Below are positions 1-6,199 of a stretch of 13,109 nucleotides of DNA, piece by piece. The notes under the pieces are model-generated. The model ran no database searches, was not told the origin of the DNA, and saw nothing but the letters and a program-made list of their open reading frames with translations. The stretch lies in NCBI GenBank assembly GCA_964485215.1, contig CAZAIM010000069.1:1-13109 (forward strand), written 5' to 3'. The stretch is from HGM04593 sp964485215 (GTDB taxonomy: Bacteria > Bacteroidota > Bacteroidia > Bacteroidales > Bacteroidaceae). The position numbers were made by a program, and so were the translations under genes. Numbering within the stretch: the first letter of the stretch is position 1; the number at the start of each line of letters is the position of its first letter.

Positions 1-345
1 TTAGGTGGAGCAATAGCGGGAGATTACGTTTGTTGCAATTCTTTAACGCGAAGATATAGAGCCATTTATAAAAGCAACTCTTTTTCTGGTGGCATCACAA
101 CAATGGGGGTGGGTCACCCTCTTTTGTTTTTTGTATTTGTTGCCTTGCCTGAAATCGAGCGACCATTATTATGGGAAAAGCCGGCAGGGTGGATAAAACA
201 GACAGCATCACCGTTACAACGAGTTTATTTTCACACCTATGCAAAGATTACAGTTTGTATTCTCCCCAAAAAACTTTTACTCTGGGGTGAGGAATATTGT
301 CCAAATGGTCTAAGAGGCGGCATAGAAAGATATTGGCAAGATTAA
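1..345 (+). CDS. Possible 3' end of an unidentified gene (open frame, doubtful)
   Basis: Frame 1 is open from the first base to a TAA at 343-345, about 114 codons, with no start needed inside the window. In DNA this AT-rich an open run of that length is not common by chance, so it could be the tail of a gene entering from the left. Against this, the translation is rich in Trp, Tyr and Cys, shows no motif or repeat I recognise, and a terminator-like hairpin (105-132) lies inside it. An ATG at 103 would give only 80 residues. I do not recognise a family and assign no function. A non-coding stretch that is open by chance is about as likely. Confidence 0.22.
   Translation, partial: LGGAIAGDYVCCNSLTRRYRAIYKSNSFSGGITTMGVGHPLLFFVFVALPEIERPLLWEKPAGWIKQTASPLQRVYFHTYAKITVCILPKKLLLWGEEYCPNGLRGGIERYWQD
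105..132 (+). terminator. Terminator-like hairpin with T-rich tail
   Basis: Bases 105-111 pair with 115-121 (seven pairs, one of them G-T, core GGGTG/CACCC) around a 3-nt loop, followed by a T-rich stretch at 122-132. This has the form of an intrinsic terminator for a + strand gene ending before or just inside the window. It conflicts with reading 1-345 as coding, so at most one of the two calls is likely right. Confidence 0.3.
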
Positions 346-362
346 ATCACTACTACAAATTC

Positions 363-396
363 TGCAAATTCCGCGATTTTATGTAAAAAATTTGCA
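363..396. promoter_or_regulatory. Inverted repeat TGCAAATT...AATTTGCA upstream of argR promoter
   Basis: Arms at 363-370 and 389-396 are perfect 8-bp inverted repeats with an 18-bp spacer, ending about 9 bp before the -33 box. The position suits a regulator binding site, but the arms do not resemble the known ARG-box half-site, so the binding protein, if any, is unknown. AT-rich sequence can also give such arms by chance. Confidence 0.25.
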
Positions 397-404
397 AAAC
401 TGCA

Positions 405-434
405 TTGTTTTCTGTTTAAATATACCTATTTTTG
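405..434 (+). promoter_or_regulatory. Bacteroidota-type promoter of the arg operon
   Basis: A TTG at 405-407 and TATTTTTG at 427-434 are separated by 19 bp, matching the Bacteroides sigma-ABfr pattern (-33 TTTG/TTG, -7 TAnnTTTG). The start of transcription would be near 438-441, just before the candidate ARG box. This is the best promoter seen ahead of argR. Confidence 0.6.
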
Positions 435-443
435 TAAATCGAA

Positions 444-457
444 AGAATAAATATGCA
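444..457 (+). promoter_or_regulatory. Candidate ARG box (ArgR operator)
   Basis: AGAATAAATATGCA matches the symmetrical ArgR target TGAATAAATATTCA (the pattern known from E. coli and Bacillus) at 12 of 14 positions. It lies just downstream of the predicted start point, where bound ArgR would block initiation or early elongation. This suggests arginine-dependent repression of argR and the genes behind it. The exact ARG box of Bacteroidota is not known to me, so this rests on similarity to other phyla and on position. Confidence 0.4.
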
Positions 458-618
458 GAAGTTGCTTAGATTTTACATAGCAAAATTCTTTTTTATAGAT
501 TCCGCGCCGGGTGCAATAGCAGACTATGCAACCACAAGAAAGAGGGAAAGATACTATATGAAGAATGGCAAAACTGGCAGCTTCTAAAAATAGAAGGGAT
601 TCAAACAATTTTTCTGTT

Positions 619-1101
619 ATGAAAATTAAAAATTCACGTCTCGACACCATCCGTCTCATTCTGTCGACAAAAGAGATTGGCAGCCAGGAGGAGCTGCTGA
701 ATGAACTTGCAAAAGAGGGATTCAAGCTGACACAGGCAACTCTATCGCGCGACCTGCACCAGTTGCGTGTCGTAAAGACAGTAGGAGTGCAAGGACGCTA
801 CAGATACGTTCTGCCACGTTCACAGCACTACAGGCACGAAGGCACACAAGGCGAAATGCGGCCGGCGACACAGCTACAGGAAAACAACGGCTACATATCG
901 ATAAAATTCTCGGGTAACATCGCCGTGATACATACCAAGCCAAGCTATGCCGGCACATTGGCCTATCACATTGACAACTGCGATTTTCCTGAGATTATAG
1001 GAACATTGGCCGGCGACGACACAGTGATGCTGGTAATTGCCGAGGAGGCAAGCCGTGCTGCTGTAATGAGAGCACTGAGAAGTATAATACCAAACATTTG
1101 A
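619..1101 (+). CDS. argR: Arginine repressor ArgR
   Basis: This is the arginine-sensing repressor, a hexameric DNA-binding protein that controls arginine biosynthesis genes. From the ATG at 619 it has 160 residues, close to the usual 150-160. The N-terminal winged helix-turn-helix (residues about 8-55) contains TQATLSRDL at 38-46, the ArgR recognition-helix signature. The C-terminal oligomerisation and arginine-binding domain carries AGDDT at 131-135, whose Asp pair contacts arginine in known ArgR structures. An in-frame ATG at 565 would add 18 basic, polar residues unlike family members, so I prefer 619; neither start has a clear Shine-Dalgarno sequence. It is the first gene of the arg cluster, 13 bp before the GNAT gene, and the candidate ARG box upstream suggests autoregulation. 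Confidence 0.93.
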   Translation: MKIKNSRLDTIRLILSTKEIGSQEELLNELAKEGFKLTQATLSRDLHQLRVVKTVGVQGRYRYVLPRSQHYRHEGTQGEMRPATQLQENNGYISIKFSGNIAVIHTKPSYAGTLAYHIDNCDFPEIIGTLAGDDTVMLVIAEEASRAAVMRALRSIIPNI

Positions 1102-1114
1102 CACCCTTAACAAT

Positions 1115-1672
1115 ATGGAAGAGATTGAATACAACGATGGGATTGAGGTAATCATCGCCAACGCTTCGCACGAGAAGTATGTCGATGAGATTCTTGAGAC
1201 CATAACAGATGCAGCAAAAGTGCGTGGAACAGGCATTGCAAAGCGCACGCACGAATATGTAGCGCAGAAGATGAAGGAGGGGAAAGCAATTATTGCACTT
1301 GCAGGCGAAGAGTTTGCCGGTTTCTGCTACATAGAGAGCTGGGGGAACAGGCAGTATGTCGCCAATTCCGGACTTATTGTAAGAGATAAATTCCGCGGTC
1401 ACGGCCTTGCAAGGCGCATTAAGCAGAGAGCTTTCAAGCTCTCGCGCGAGAAATGGCCACAGGCTAAGCTGTTCGGTCTCACAAGCGGCGGTGCAGTAAT
1501 GAAAATAAACACCGAACTGGGATACGTCCCCGTACCGTTTTCGGAACTTACGGACGACGAGGCTTTTTGGAAGGGTTGCCAAGGATGCGTGAACCACGAC
1601 GTGCTGATGCGTACCGACAGACGCTACTGCATCTGCACAGCAATGCTGTACGACCCGGAGAAGCATAAATAA
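1115..1672 (+). CDS. GNAT acyltransferase, probable N-acylglutamate synthase
   Basis: This is a 185-residue GNAT-fold acyltransferase. The acyl-CoA pyrophosphate loop is visible as KFRGHGLARR (92-101), after the strand ANSGLIVR (83-90). It lies between argR and argG, where the Bacteroides cluster has a homologous GNAT gene (BT_3761 in B. thetaiotaomicron). As I recall, mutant fitness data for that gene support a role in the first step, acylation of glutamate, probably with succinyl-CoA. No classical argA or argJ is visible here, which fits. The C-terminal part is unusual for a GNAT: C155-x2-C158 followed by C172-x-C174, a possible metal site or disulfide set. The gene sits 13 bp after argR and is probably co-transcribed. 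The GNAT fold is sure; the substrate is inferred from context, and acetyl-CoA is not excluded. Confidence 0.8.
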   Translation: MEEIEYNDGIEVIIANASHEKYVDEILETITDAAKVRGTGIAKRTHEYVAQKMKEGKAIIALAGEEFAGFCYIESWGNRQYVANSGLIVRDKFRGHGLARRIKQRAFKLSREKWPQAKLFGLTSGGAVMKINTELGYVPVPFSELTDDEAFWKGCQGCVNHDVLMRTDRRYCICTAMLYDPEKHK

Positions 1673-1798
1673 ATGGATAATTATAAATAATTTGATTATA
1701 TTTGCGGTAACCGCGAACATAAACTGCACTCGCTTTGAAAAATATTGAAGTAAACTTAATATTTCTTGCTAGCTTGTGCTTATATTTGCAGAACATAT
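1673..1798 (+). promoter_or_regulatory. GNAT-argG gap with possible internal promoter and dyads
   Basis: This 126-bp AT-rich gap holds two perfect TAnnTTTG boxes, TATATTTG at 1697-1704 and 1781-1788, but neither has a clear TTG about 19 bp upstream. An odd palindrome with arms GCGGT/ACCGC lies at 1704-1714. A longer dyad lies at 1740-1764: AAATATTGAAG (1740-1750) and CTTAATATTT (1755-1764) pair apart from one bulged G. The dyad would overlap the -33 region of the second box, a plausible operator position, possibly for ArgR. Together they suggest that argG can be transcribed from its own regulated promoter. Confidence 0.35.
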
Positions 1799-3001
1799 AT
1801 GGAAAAGAAAAAAGTAGTTGTTGCATTCAGTGGCGGATTGGATACATCATTCACCGTAATGTACCTAGCAAAAGAGAAAGGCTATGAGGTGTATGCAGCC
1901 TGCGCAAACACCGGCGGCTTCAGCCCCGAACAGTTGAAACAGAACGAAGAGAACGCCTACAGGCTCGGAGCAAAAGAATATGTAACGCTCGACGTTACAA
2001 GAGAATATTATGACAAAAGCCTGCGATACATGGTTTATGGCAATGTACTCCGCAATGGCACATACCCTATATCAGTATCGTCGGAAAGGATATTCCAGGC
2101 CCTTGCCATAGCGCGATATGCCAACGAGATTGGTGCCGATGCCATAGCACATGGCTCAACCGGTGCCGGTAACGACCAGATAAGATTTGATATGACATTC
2201 CTTGTTTGCGCACCTGGCGTTGAGATTATAACGCTCACACGAGATATGACGCTCACGCGAGAGAACGAGGTCAACTATCTTAACGAGAATGGCTTCAAGG
2301 CCGATTTCGCAAAGCTCAAATATTCATACAACGTTGGGCTTTGGGGAACATCGATATGCGGTGGAGAGATATTGGACTCCACACAAGGACTGCCCGAAAG
2401 CGCATACTTGAAGCAGGTTGAGAAGCAGGGCGAAGAGGAATTGCGTCTCACCTTTGAAAGCGGAGAGTTGAAAGGTGTCAACGGAGAGAGATATGACGAC
2501 CCCATAAAGGCCATACAGAAGGTTGAGGAGATTGGTTCGGCCTACGGCATAGGACGCGACATGCACGTTGGCGACACCATCATTGGAATTAAAGGACGTG
2601 TAGGGTTTGAAGCCGCTGCACCTATGCTCATTATAGCAGCCCACAAGTTCCTCGAGAAATACACCTTGAGCAAGTGGCAGCAATACTGGAAAGACCAGGT
2701 AGCCAACTGGTATGGAATGTTCCTGCACGAAAGCCAGTACCTGGAGCCCGTAATGCGAGACATTGAGGCTATGCTCGAGAGCTCGCAGCGCAACGTGACA
2801 GGAACCGCCATACTGAAACTGATGCCGAGACATTTTGAAACTGTTGGCGTAGACTCCCCCAACGACCTGGTAAAGAACAAGCTTGGAGAATATGGCGAGG
2901 TGCAGAAAGGGTGGACAGCAGAGGATGCAAAGGGATTCATCAAAGTAACCTCCACACCGCTGAGAGCATATTATGCCAATCACCCGGACGAAAAGATATA
3001 A
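1799..3001 (+). CDS. argG: Argininosuccinate synthase ArgG
   Basis: This enzyme joins citrulline and aspartate using ATP to give argininosuccinate, the second-last step of arginine synthesis, in the cytosol. The 400-residue product begins with the ATP pyrophosphatase P-loop: AFSGGLDTS, with SGGLDTS at residues 11-17. The substrate and ATP-binding stretch HGSTGAGNDQIRFD lies at 118-131. Length and motifs are normal for the family. I chose the ATG at 1799 because the protein then starts with MEKKKVVVAFSGG, as homologues do. The ATG at 1766 would add 11 residues and lies upstream of the -7-like box at 1781. No Shine-Dalgarno sequence is visible. The partner argininosuccinate lyase (argH) is not in the window. 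Confidence 0.97.
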   Translation: MEKKKVVVAFSGGLDTSFTVMYLAKEKGYEVYAACANTGGFSPEQLKQNEENAYRLGAKEYVTLDVTREYYDKSLRYMVYGNVLRNGTYPISVSSERIFQALAIARYANEIGADAIAHGSTGAGNDQIRFDMTFLVCAPGVEIITLTRDMTLTRENEVNYLNENGFKADFAKLKYSYNVGLWGTSICGGEILDSTQGLPESAYLKQVEKQGEEELRLTFESGELKGVNGERYDDPIKAIQKVEEIGSAYGIGRDMHVGDTIIGIKGRVGFEAAAPMLIIAAHKFLEKYTLSKWQQYWKDQVANWYGMFLHESQYLEPVMRDIEAMLESSQRNVTGTAILKLMPRHFETVGVDSPNDLVKNKLGEYGEVQKGWTAEDAKGFIKVTSTPLRAYYANHPDEKI

Positions 3002-3170
3002 AAAGTTGATTCAATCTTATTCCCACGCCGGAGCGAAGCGACGAGGAACTCTGACAATATATTTGCAGAGCCTCCTCACGGGATTGACTTTAGCCACTGC
3101 AGGCAACACATTGTTTCAGCATGACACATTTTGACAATTTAATTAAAATACAAATAGCTTCTTAGAGATA
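3002..3170 (+). other. argG-argC gap with long imperfect stem
   Basis: This 169-bp gap contains no ORF of note. Bases 3002-3091 can fold into a nested imperfect stem. The outer pairs are AAAGT (3002-3006) plus CAATC (3012-3016) with GATTGACTTT (3082-3091). The inner pairs are GAGGA (3043-3047) and CTCTG (3049-3053) with CAGAG (3066-3070) and TCCTC (3073-3077). The top loop contains TATATTTGCAGA (3058-3069), also found just before argG. A weak promoter for argC may use TTTG at 3130-3133. The stem could stabilise or partly terminate the argG message, or be a small RNA element. No T-tract follows it, so it is not a standard terminator. Confidence 0.35.
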
Positions 3171-4139
3171 ATGATACGAGTTGGAATAATCGGAGGTGCC
3201 GGCTACACTGCCGGTGAGCTTATACGCCTGTTGTTCAATCACCCCGAGGTTGAGATAAAATTCATACACAGCAGCAGCAACGCGGGCAACCGCATAACAG
3301 ACGTACATTGCGGGCTGCTTGGCGAGACAGACCTGCTGTTCACCGACGAGATGCCGTTCGATGAGATAGACCTTCTCTTCTTCTGCACTGCACACGGCGA
3401 CACACGCAAGTTCATCGACAGCCATGTGCTGCCCGACGAACTGAAGGTAATTGACCTCTCCATGGACTACCGCATAAAGAGCAACGAGCACGACTTCATA
3501 TATGGCCTGCCCGAACTGAACCGACGCAACACATGCAAAAGCCGCAATGTAGCGAATCCCGGATGTTTTGCAACCTGCATTACATTGGGGCTTCTTCCTC
3601 TCGCGAAGGAGCATCTGCTCAAGGGTGACATCTCGGTGAATGCCATAACAGGCAGCACAGGTGCCGGAGTAAAACCACAGGCCACAACACACTTCAGCTG
3701 GAGAGATAACAACATCAGCATATACAAGCCGTTCGAACATCAGCACATCCCGGAGATTCTGCAAAGCATCAGGCAACTGCAGCCCGATTTCAGTGGCGAG
3801 ATTGACTTCATACCATACCGTGGCGATTTTCCGCGTGGAATATTCGCGACGCTGGTTGTCAAGTGTGACCTCGACATAGAAACGCTCTACAAGCTCTATG
3901 AGAGCTACTACGAACGCGACTCTTTTACACACATTGTAAAAAGGCCAATAGACCTGAAAGAGGTCATCAATACGAACAAGTGCCTTATACACCTTGAAAG
4001 GCACGGGAACAAACTGCTGATAACATCAATTATAGATAACTTGCTGAAGGGAGCAAGCGGACAGGCTGTACACAATATGAACCTGTTATTCGGGCTTGCC
4101 GAGACAGTAGGCCTGCATCTGAAGCCTTCGGCGTTCTGA
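3171..4139 (+). CDS. argC: N-acyl-gamma-glutamyl-phosphate reductase ArgC
   Basis: This NADPH-dependent reductase turns N-acyl-glutamyl phosphate into the semialdehyde, the third step of ornithine synthesis. The 322-residue product is of the usual length. It starts with a dinucleotide-binding Rossmann motif, GIIGGAGYTAGELIRLL (residues 5-21). The catalytic cysteine is C132 in NPGCFATC (129-136), and HQHIPEI further on supplies the conserved His. In Bacteroides the pathway uses N-succinyl groups (B. fragilis has a succinylornithine transcarbamylase), so the substrate here may be the succinyl form; the sequence cannot tell. The start at 3171 gives the Rossmann motif at its normal place. argD follows 20 bp downstream. 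Confidence 0.95.
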   Translation: MIRVGIIGGAGYTAGELIRLLFNHPEVEIKFIHSSSNAGNRITDVHCGLLGETDLLFTDEMPFDEIDLLFFCTAHGDTRKFIDSHVLPDELKVIDLSMDYRIKSNEHDFIYGLPELNRRNTCKSRNVANPGCFATCITLGLLPLAKEHLLKGDISVNAITGSTGAGVKPQATTHFSWRDNNISIYKPFEHQHIPEILQSIRQLQPDFSGEIDFIPYRGDFPRGIFATLVVKCDLDIETLYKLYESYYERDSFTHIVKRPIDLKEVINTNKCLIHLERHGNKLLITSIIDNLLKGASGQAVHNMNLLFGLAETVGLHLKPSAF

Positions 4140-4159
4140 ACAGAAGATAAGAGAAAAAG

Positions 4160-5281
4160 ATGAAGCTATACGATGTATATCCGCTCTTCGACATCAACAT
4201 AGTCAAGGGCAAAGGATGCAAGGTTTGGGATGAAAAAGGGAGTGAATACCTTGACCTTTATGGCGGACACGCTGTAATATCCATAGGACATGCACACCCA
4301 AAGTATGTCGAGAATATCAGCAACCAAGTTGCAACTCTTGGATTCTACTCGAATTCCGTAATAAACACTCTGCAACAGGATGTAGCAGAGTTGTTGGGAC
4401 GCATTAGCGGATATGAGGATTACAATCTATTCTTTATAAACTCCGGTGCCGAAGCCAACGAGAATGCCTTGAAGCTCTCATCGTTCAAGAACGGCAAGAA
4501 GCGCGTAATTGCCTTCAAGAAGGCTTTCCATGGCAGGACTTCGCTTGCTGTGGAGATTACCGACAACCCCAAGATTATAGCTCCCATAAATGCCAACGGG
4601 CACACGACATACCTGCAAATGGGTGACATTGACGGAGTGCGTGCAGAGATTGCCAAAGGAGACGTTACTGCGGTAATAATTGAAGGCATACAGGGAGTAG
4701 GAGGAATAGAGATTCCGGAGCCGCAATTTCTGCGACAGCTACAGGAAGTGTGCAATGCGACCGACACCAACCTTATCCTTGACGAGATACAGAGCGGTTG
4801 CGGACGCAGCGGCAAGTTCTTTGCACACCAATGGGCCGGAATAAAGCCCGACATCATAACACAGGCCAAAGGCATTGGCAACGGATTCCCTATTGGCGTG
4901 GTGCTCATAAGCCCGAAATTCGAGGCTGTGTATGGAGAACTCGGAACCACATTCGGCGGGAACCACCTTGCCTGCGCTGCTGCCAGGGCTGTGCTCGAGG
5001 TAATGGAAGAGGAGGACCTGCTCGGGAATGCGAACAGAGTTGGCAACTATCTGATGGAAGAACTGAAGAAGATTCCTCAGATTAAGGAGGTGCGCGGACG
5101 TGGTCTTATGATTGGCATCGAGTTCGAAGAGCCTATCAAGGACATCCGCCGCAGGCTACTCTTCGAGGAGCATGTCTTCACAGGGGTTAGTGGCACAAAC
5201 GTCATTCGCCTGTTGCCACCGCTGACATTAACGCTTGAAGATGCAGAGGAGTTCATAAAAAGGTTCAAAAGAGTACTTTGA
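4160..5281 (+). CDS. argD: N-acylornithine aminotransferase ArgD
   Basis: This PLP-dependent class III aminotransferase makes N-acylornithine from the semialdehyde produced by ArgC, with glutamate as amino donor. The 373-residue product shows the family landmarks in order: GGHAVISIGHAHP (35-47), the cofactor phosphate site INSGAEANENALK (93-105), D208 in LILDEIQSG, which binds the pyridine nitrogen, and the Schiff-base lysine K237 in QAKGIGNGFPIG. TTFGGNHLACAAA follows. Length is slightly below the usual 390-400. Class III enzymes of this group also act on related omega-amino substrates, but the position right after argC fixes the role. As I recall, proC follows argD in Bacteroides; here the next gene is convergent, and only 13 bp separate the two stop codons. 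Confidence 0.94.
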   Translation: MKLYDVYPLFDINIVKGKGCKVWDEKGSEYLDLYGGHAVISIGHAHPKYVENISNQVATLGFYSNSVINTLQQDVAELLGRISGYEDYNLFFINSGAEANENALKLSSFKNGKKRVIAFKKAFHGRTSLAVEITDNPKIIAPINANGHTTYLQMGDIDGVRAEIAKGDVTAVIIEGIQGVGGIEIPEPQFLRQLQEVCNATDTNLILDEIQSGCGRSGKFFAHQWAGIKPDIITQAKGIGNGFPIGVVLISPKFEAVYGELGTTFGGNHLACAAARAVLEVMEEEDLLGNANRVGNYLMEELKKIPQIKEVRGRGLMIGIEFEEPIKDIRRRLLFEEHVFTGVSGTNVIRLLPPLTLTLEDAEEFIKRFKRVL

Positions 5282-5294
5282 CGACAAGACAGCC

Positions 5295-6188
5295 CTACCA
5301 CTCCTCAAGAATTCTCAAGGCCTCATCATCTCCTCTATCGGCTGCTTGACGATAAAGTTCCTTGGCCTTGCTTTTACTGCGAGCCGTACCATAGCCATAA
5401 CGATAACAGTCGGCAAGGACTCTTGTTGCATAGCATTCACCGGCATTATGCAGAATCTCTGCCCAATAGAATATATGCCTCTTGCTGCCACTCTGAAGCG
5501 CATCTTCCAAAAGCAGCATCTGAGATTCCTTATGCCCCGTTTTTGCGGCACGGTATATGCAGTTACGTGCCGTGCCAAGTTCATCGTCGACATAGCCCGG
5601 GTCACTCATTGACAGCAGCACGCCATAGGCGTGAAGCCCGTCGGTATCACCGGCTAAAGCAGAAAGACGCAGCCACTTGCGAGCCTCAAGGGTATCAGCC
5701 TTGCCAAGATACACATTGGCAAAAGCATTCATGGCCTTCGTATAGCCCTGCCTGGACGAACAGCCATACCAATAGAGTGCTGCGGAATCACTCTGCTCGA
5801 CGTACAGGCCGAATGAATACATTGTGCCAAGATGCAGCTGCGCTACCGGCTCGCCCTTGTCTGCTGCACGGACAAAGCAACGGTAGGCCTTTTCCAGGTT
5901 CTGCTTGGTGCCGGCACCGTTCATGTATGCAATTCCCAAATTGGTTATTGCCGGAGGATAACCGAAGTCCTGCAGCTCAAGGAAACAGTCGAATGCAAGA
6001 TTGTAATATCCCTCGTTATAATATGTCATAGCCTCTGCATTGCGGCTGCGGCAATACTCCTGCTGAACAGCCGAGAGCGTGTCGTTACGAAGCCGGGAAC
6101 AAGGCTGCACCTGTGAAATGCAGAGTGCAGCCGCAGAGTGCCACAAGCACAGAAGAAAGAGCGACAGGAAAAGAAACCGCCTTTTCAT
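5295..6188 (-). CDS. Secreted Sel1-repeat protein
   Basis: This is a 297-residue exported protein made mainly of Sel1-like (TPR-type) alpha-helical repeats, which usually act as protein-binding scaffolds. Residues 1-21 form a signal peptide (basic MKRR, a Leu/Phe-rich core, then small residues). Cysteine 23 is preceded by Leu, so it does not fit a lipobox. Repeats can be traced at about 79-113, 114-149, 150-181, 182-219 and 252-288, the clearest carrying LGIAYMNGAGT and LADCYRYGYGT. It is the last gene of the dut-to-sel1 run, 9 bp after the EnvC-like gene. It has an unusually strong Shine-Dalgarno sequence, AGGAGG, overlapping the previous stop codon, which suggests translational coupling. 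A periplasmic or envelope role with EnvC is inferred only from position. Confidence 0.85.
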   Translation of the reverse strand: MKRRFLFLSLFLLCLWHSAAALCISQVQPCSRLRNDTLSAVQQEYCRSRNAEAMTYYNEGYYNLAFDCFLELQDFGYPPAITNLGIAYMNGAGTKQNLEKAYRCFVRAADKGEPVAQLHLGTMYSFGLYVEQSDSAALYWYGCSSRQGYTKAMNAFANVYLGKADTLEARKWLRLSALAGDTDGLHAYGVLLSMSDPGYVDDELGTARNCIYRAAKTGHKESQMLLLEDALQSGSKRHIFYWAEILHNAGECYATRVLADCYRYGYGTARSKSKAKELYRQAADRGDDEALRILEEW

Positions 6189-6193
6189 AATAG

Positions 6194-6199
6194 CCTCCT
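6194..6199 (-). promoter_or_regulatory. Strong Shine-Dalgarno AGGAGG overlapping envC stop
   Basis: On the minus strand AGGAGG lies 5 nt before the ATG of the Sel1 gene and shares bases with the stop codon of the EnvC-like gene (6198-6200). Such strong sites are uncommon in Bacteroidota and support the start at 6188 and coupled translation. Confidence 0.7.

Larger units (their letters stand above)
346..618 (+). other. argR upstream region and mRNA leader, no gene seen
   Basis: This AT-rich stretch holds the argR promoter, a candidate ArgR operator and an inverted repeat, listed separately. If transcription starts near 440, the leader before the chosen argR start is about 180 nt. I see no convincing gene in it. 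A 9-codon ORF at 558-587 has no arginine codons and looks accidental. Confidence 0.6.

Noticed and set aside
258..296. Hairpin TATTC-CCCCA / TGGGG-GAATA as an RNA element
   Set aside because: It has a large unequal internal loop and a 14-nt top loop, and lies in a region whose status is unclear; too weak to call.
287..299. GTGAGGAATATTG, identical to a stretch of Bacteroides 16S rRNA
   Set aside because: The flanks do not match 16S rRNA before it and only loosely after it; 13 bases can match by chance, and no rRNA gene is present.
558..587. 9-codon ORF ahead of argR as a possible attenuation leader peptide
   Set aside because: It contains no arginine codons, and no terminator/antiterminator pair follows it.
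565..618. Longer argR start at 565
   Set aside because: The 18 extra residues do not resemble ArgR N-termini, and the start at 619 gives a normal-length protein.
995..1729. Long minus-strand open frame opposite argR and the GNAT gene
   Set aside because: The plus-strand genes have clear families; the reverse translation is Cys-rich without motifs and is a shadow.
3162..4004. 280-codon minus-strand open frame opposite argC
   Set aside because: argC is certain on the plus strand, and the reverse frame shows no domain; this is a by-product of codon use.
5423..6031. 202-codon plus-strand open frame opposite the Sel1 gene
   Set aside because: The minus-strand product has a signal peptide, repeats and a strong ribosome site; the plus frame has low-quality composition.
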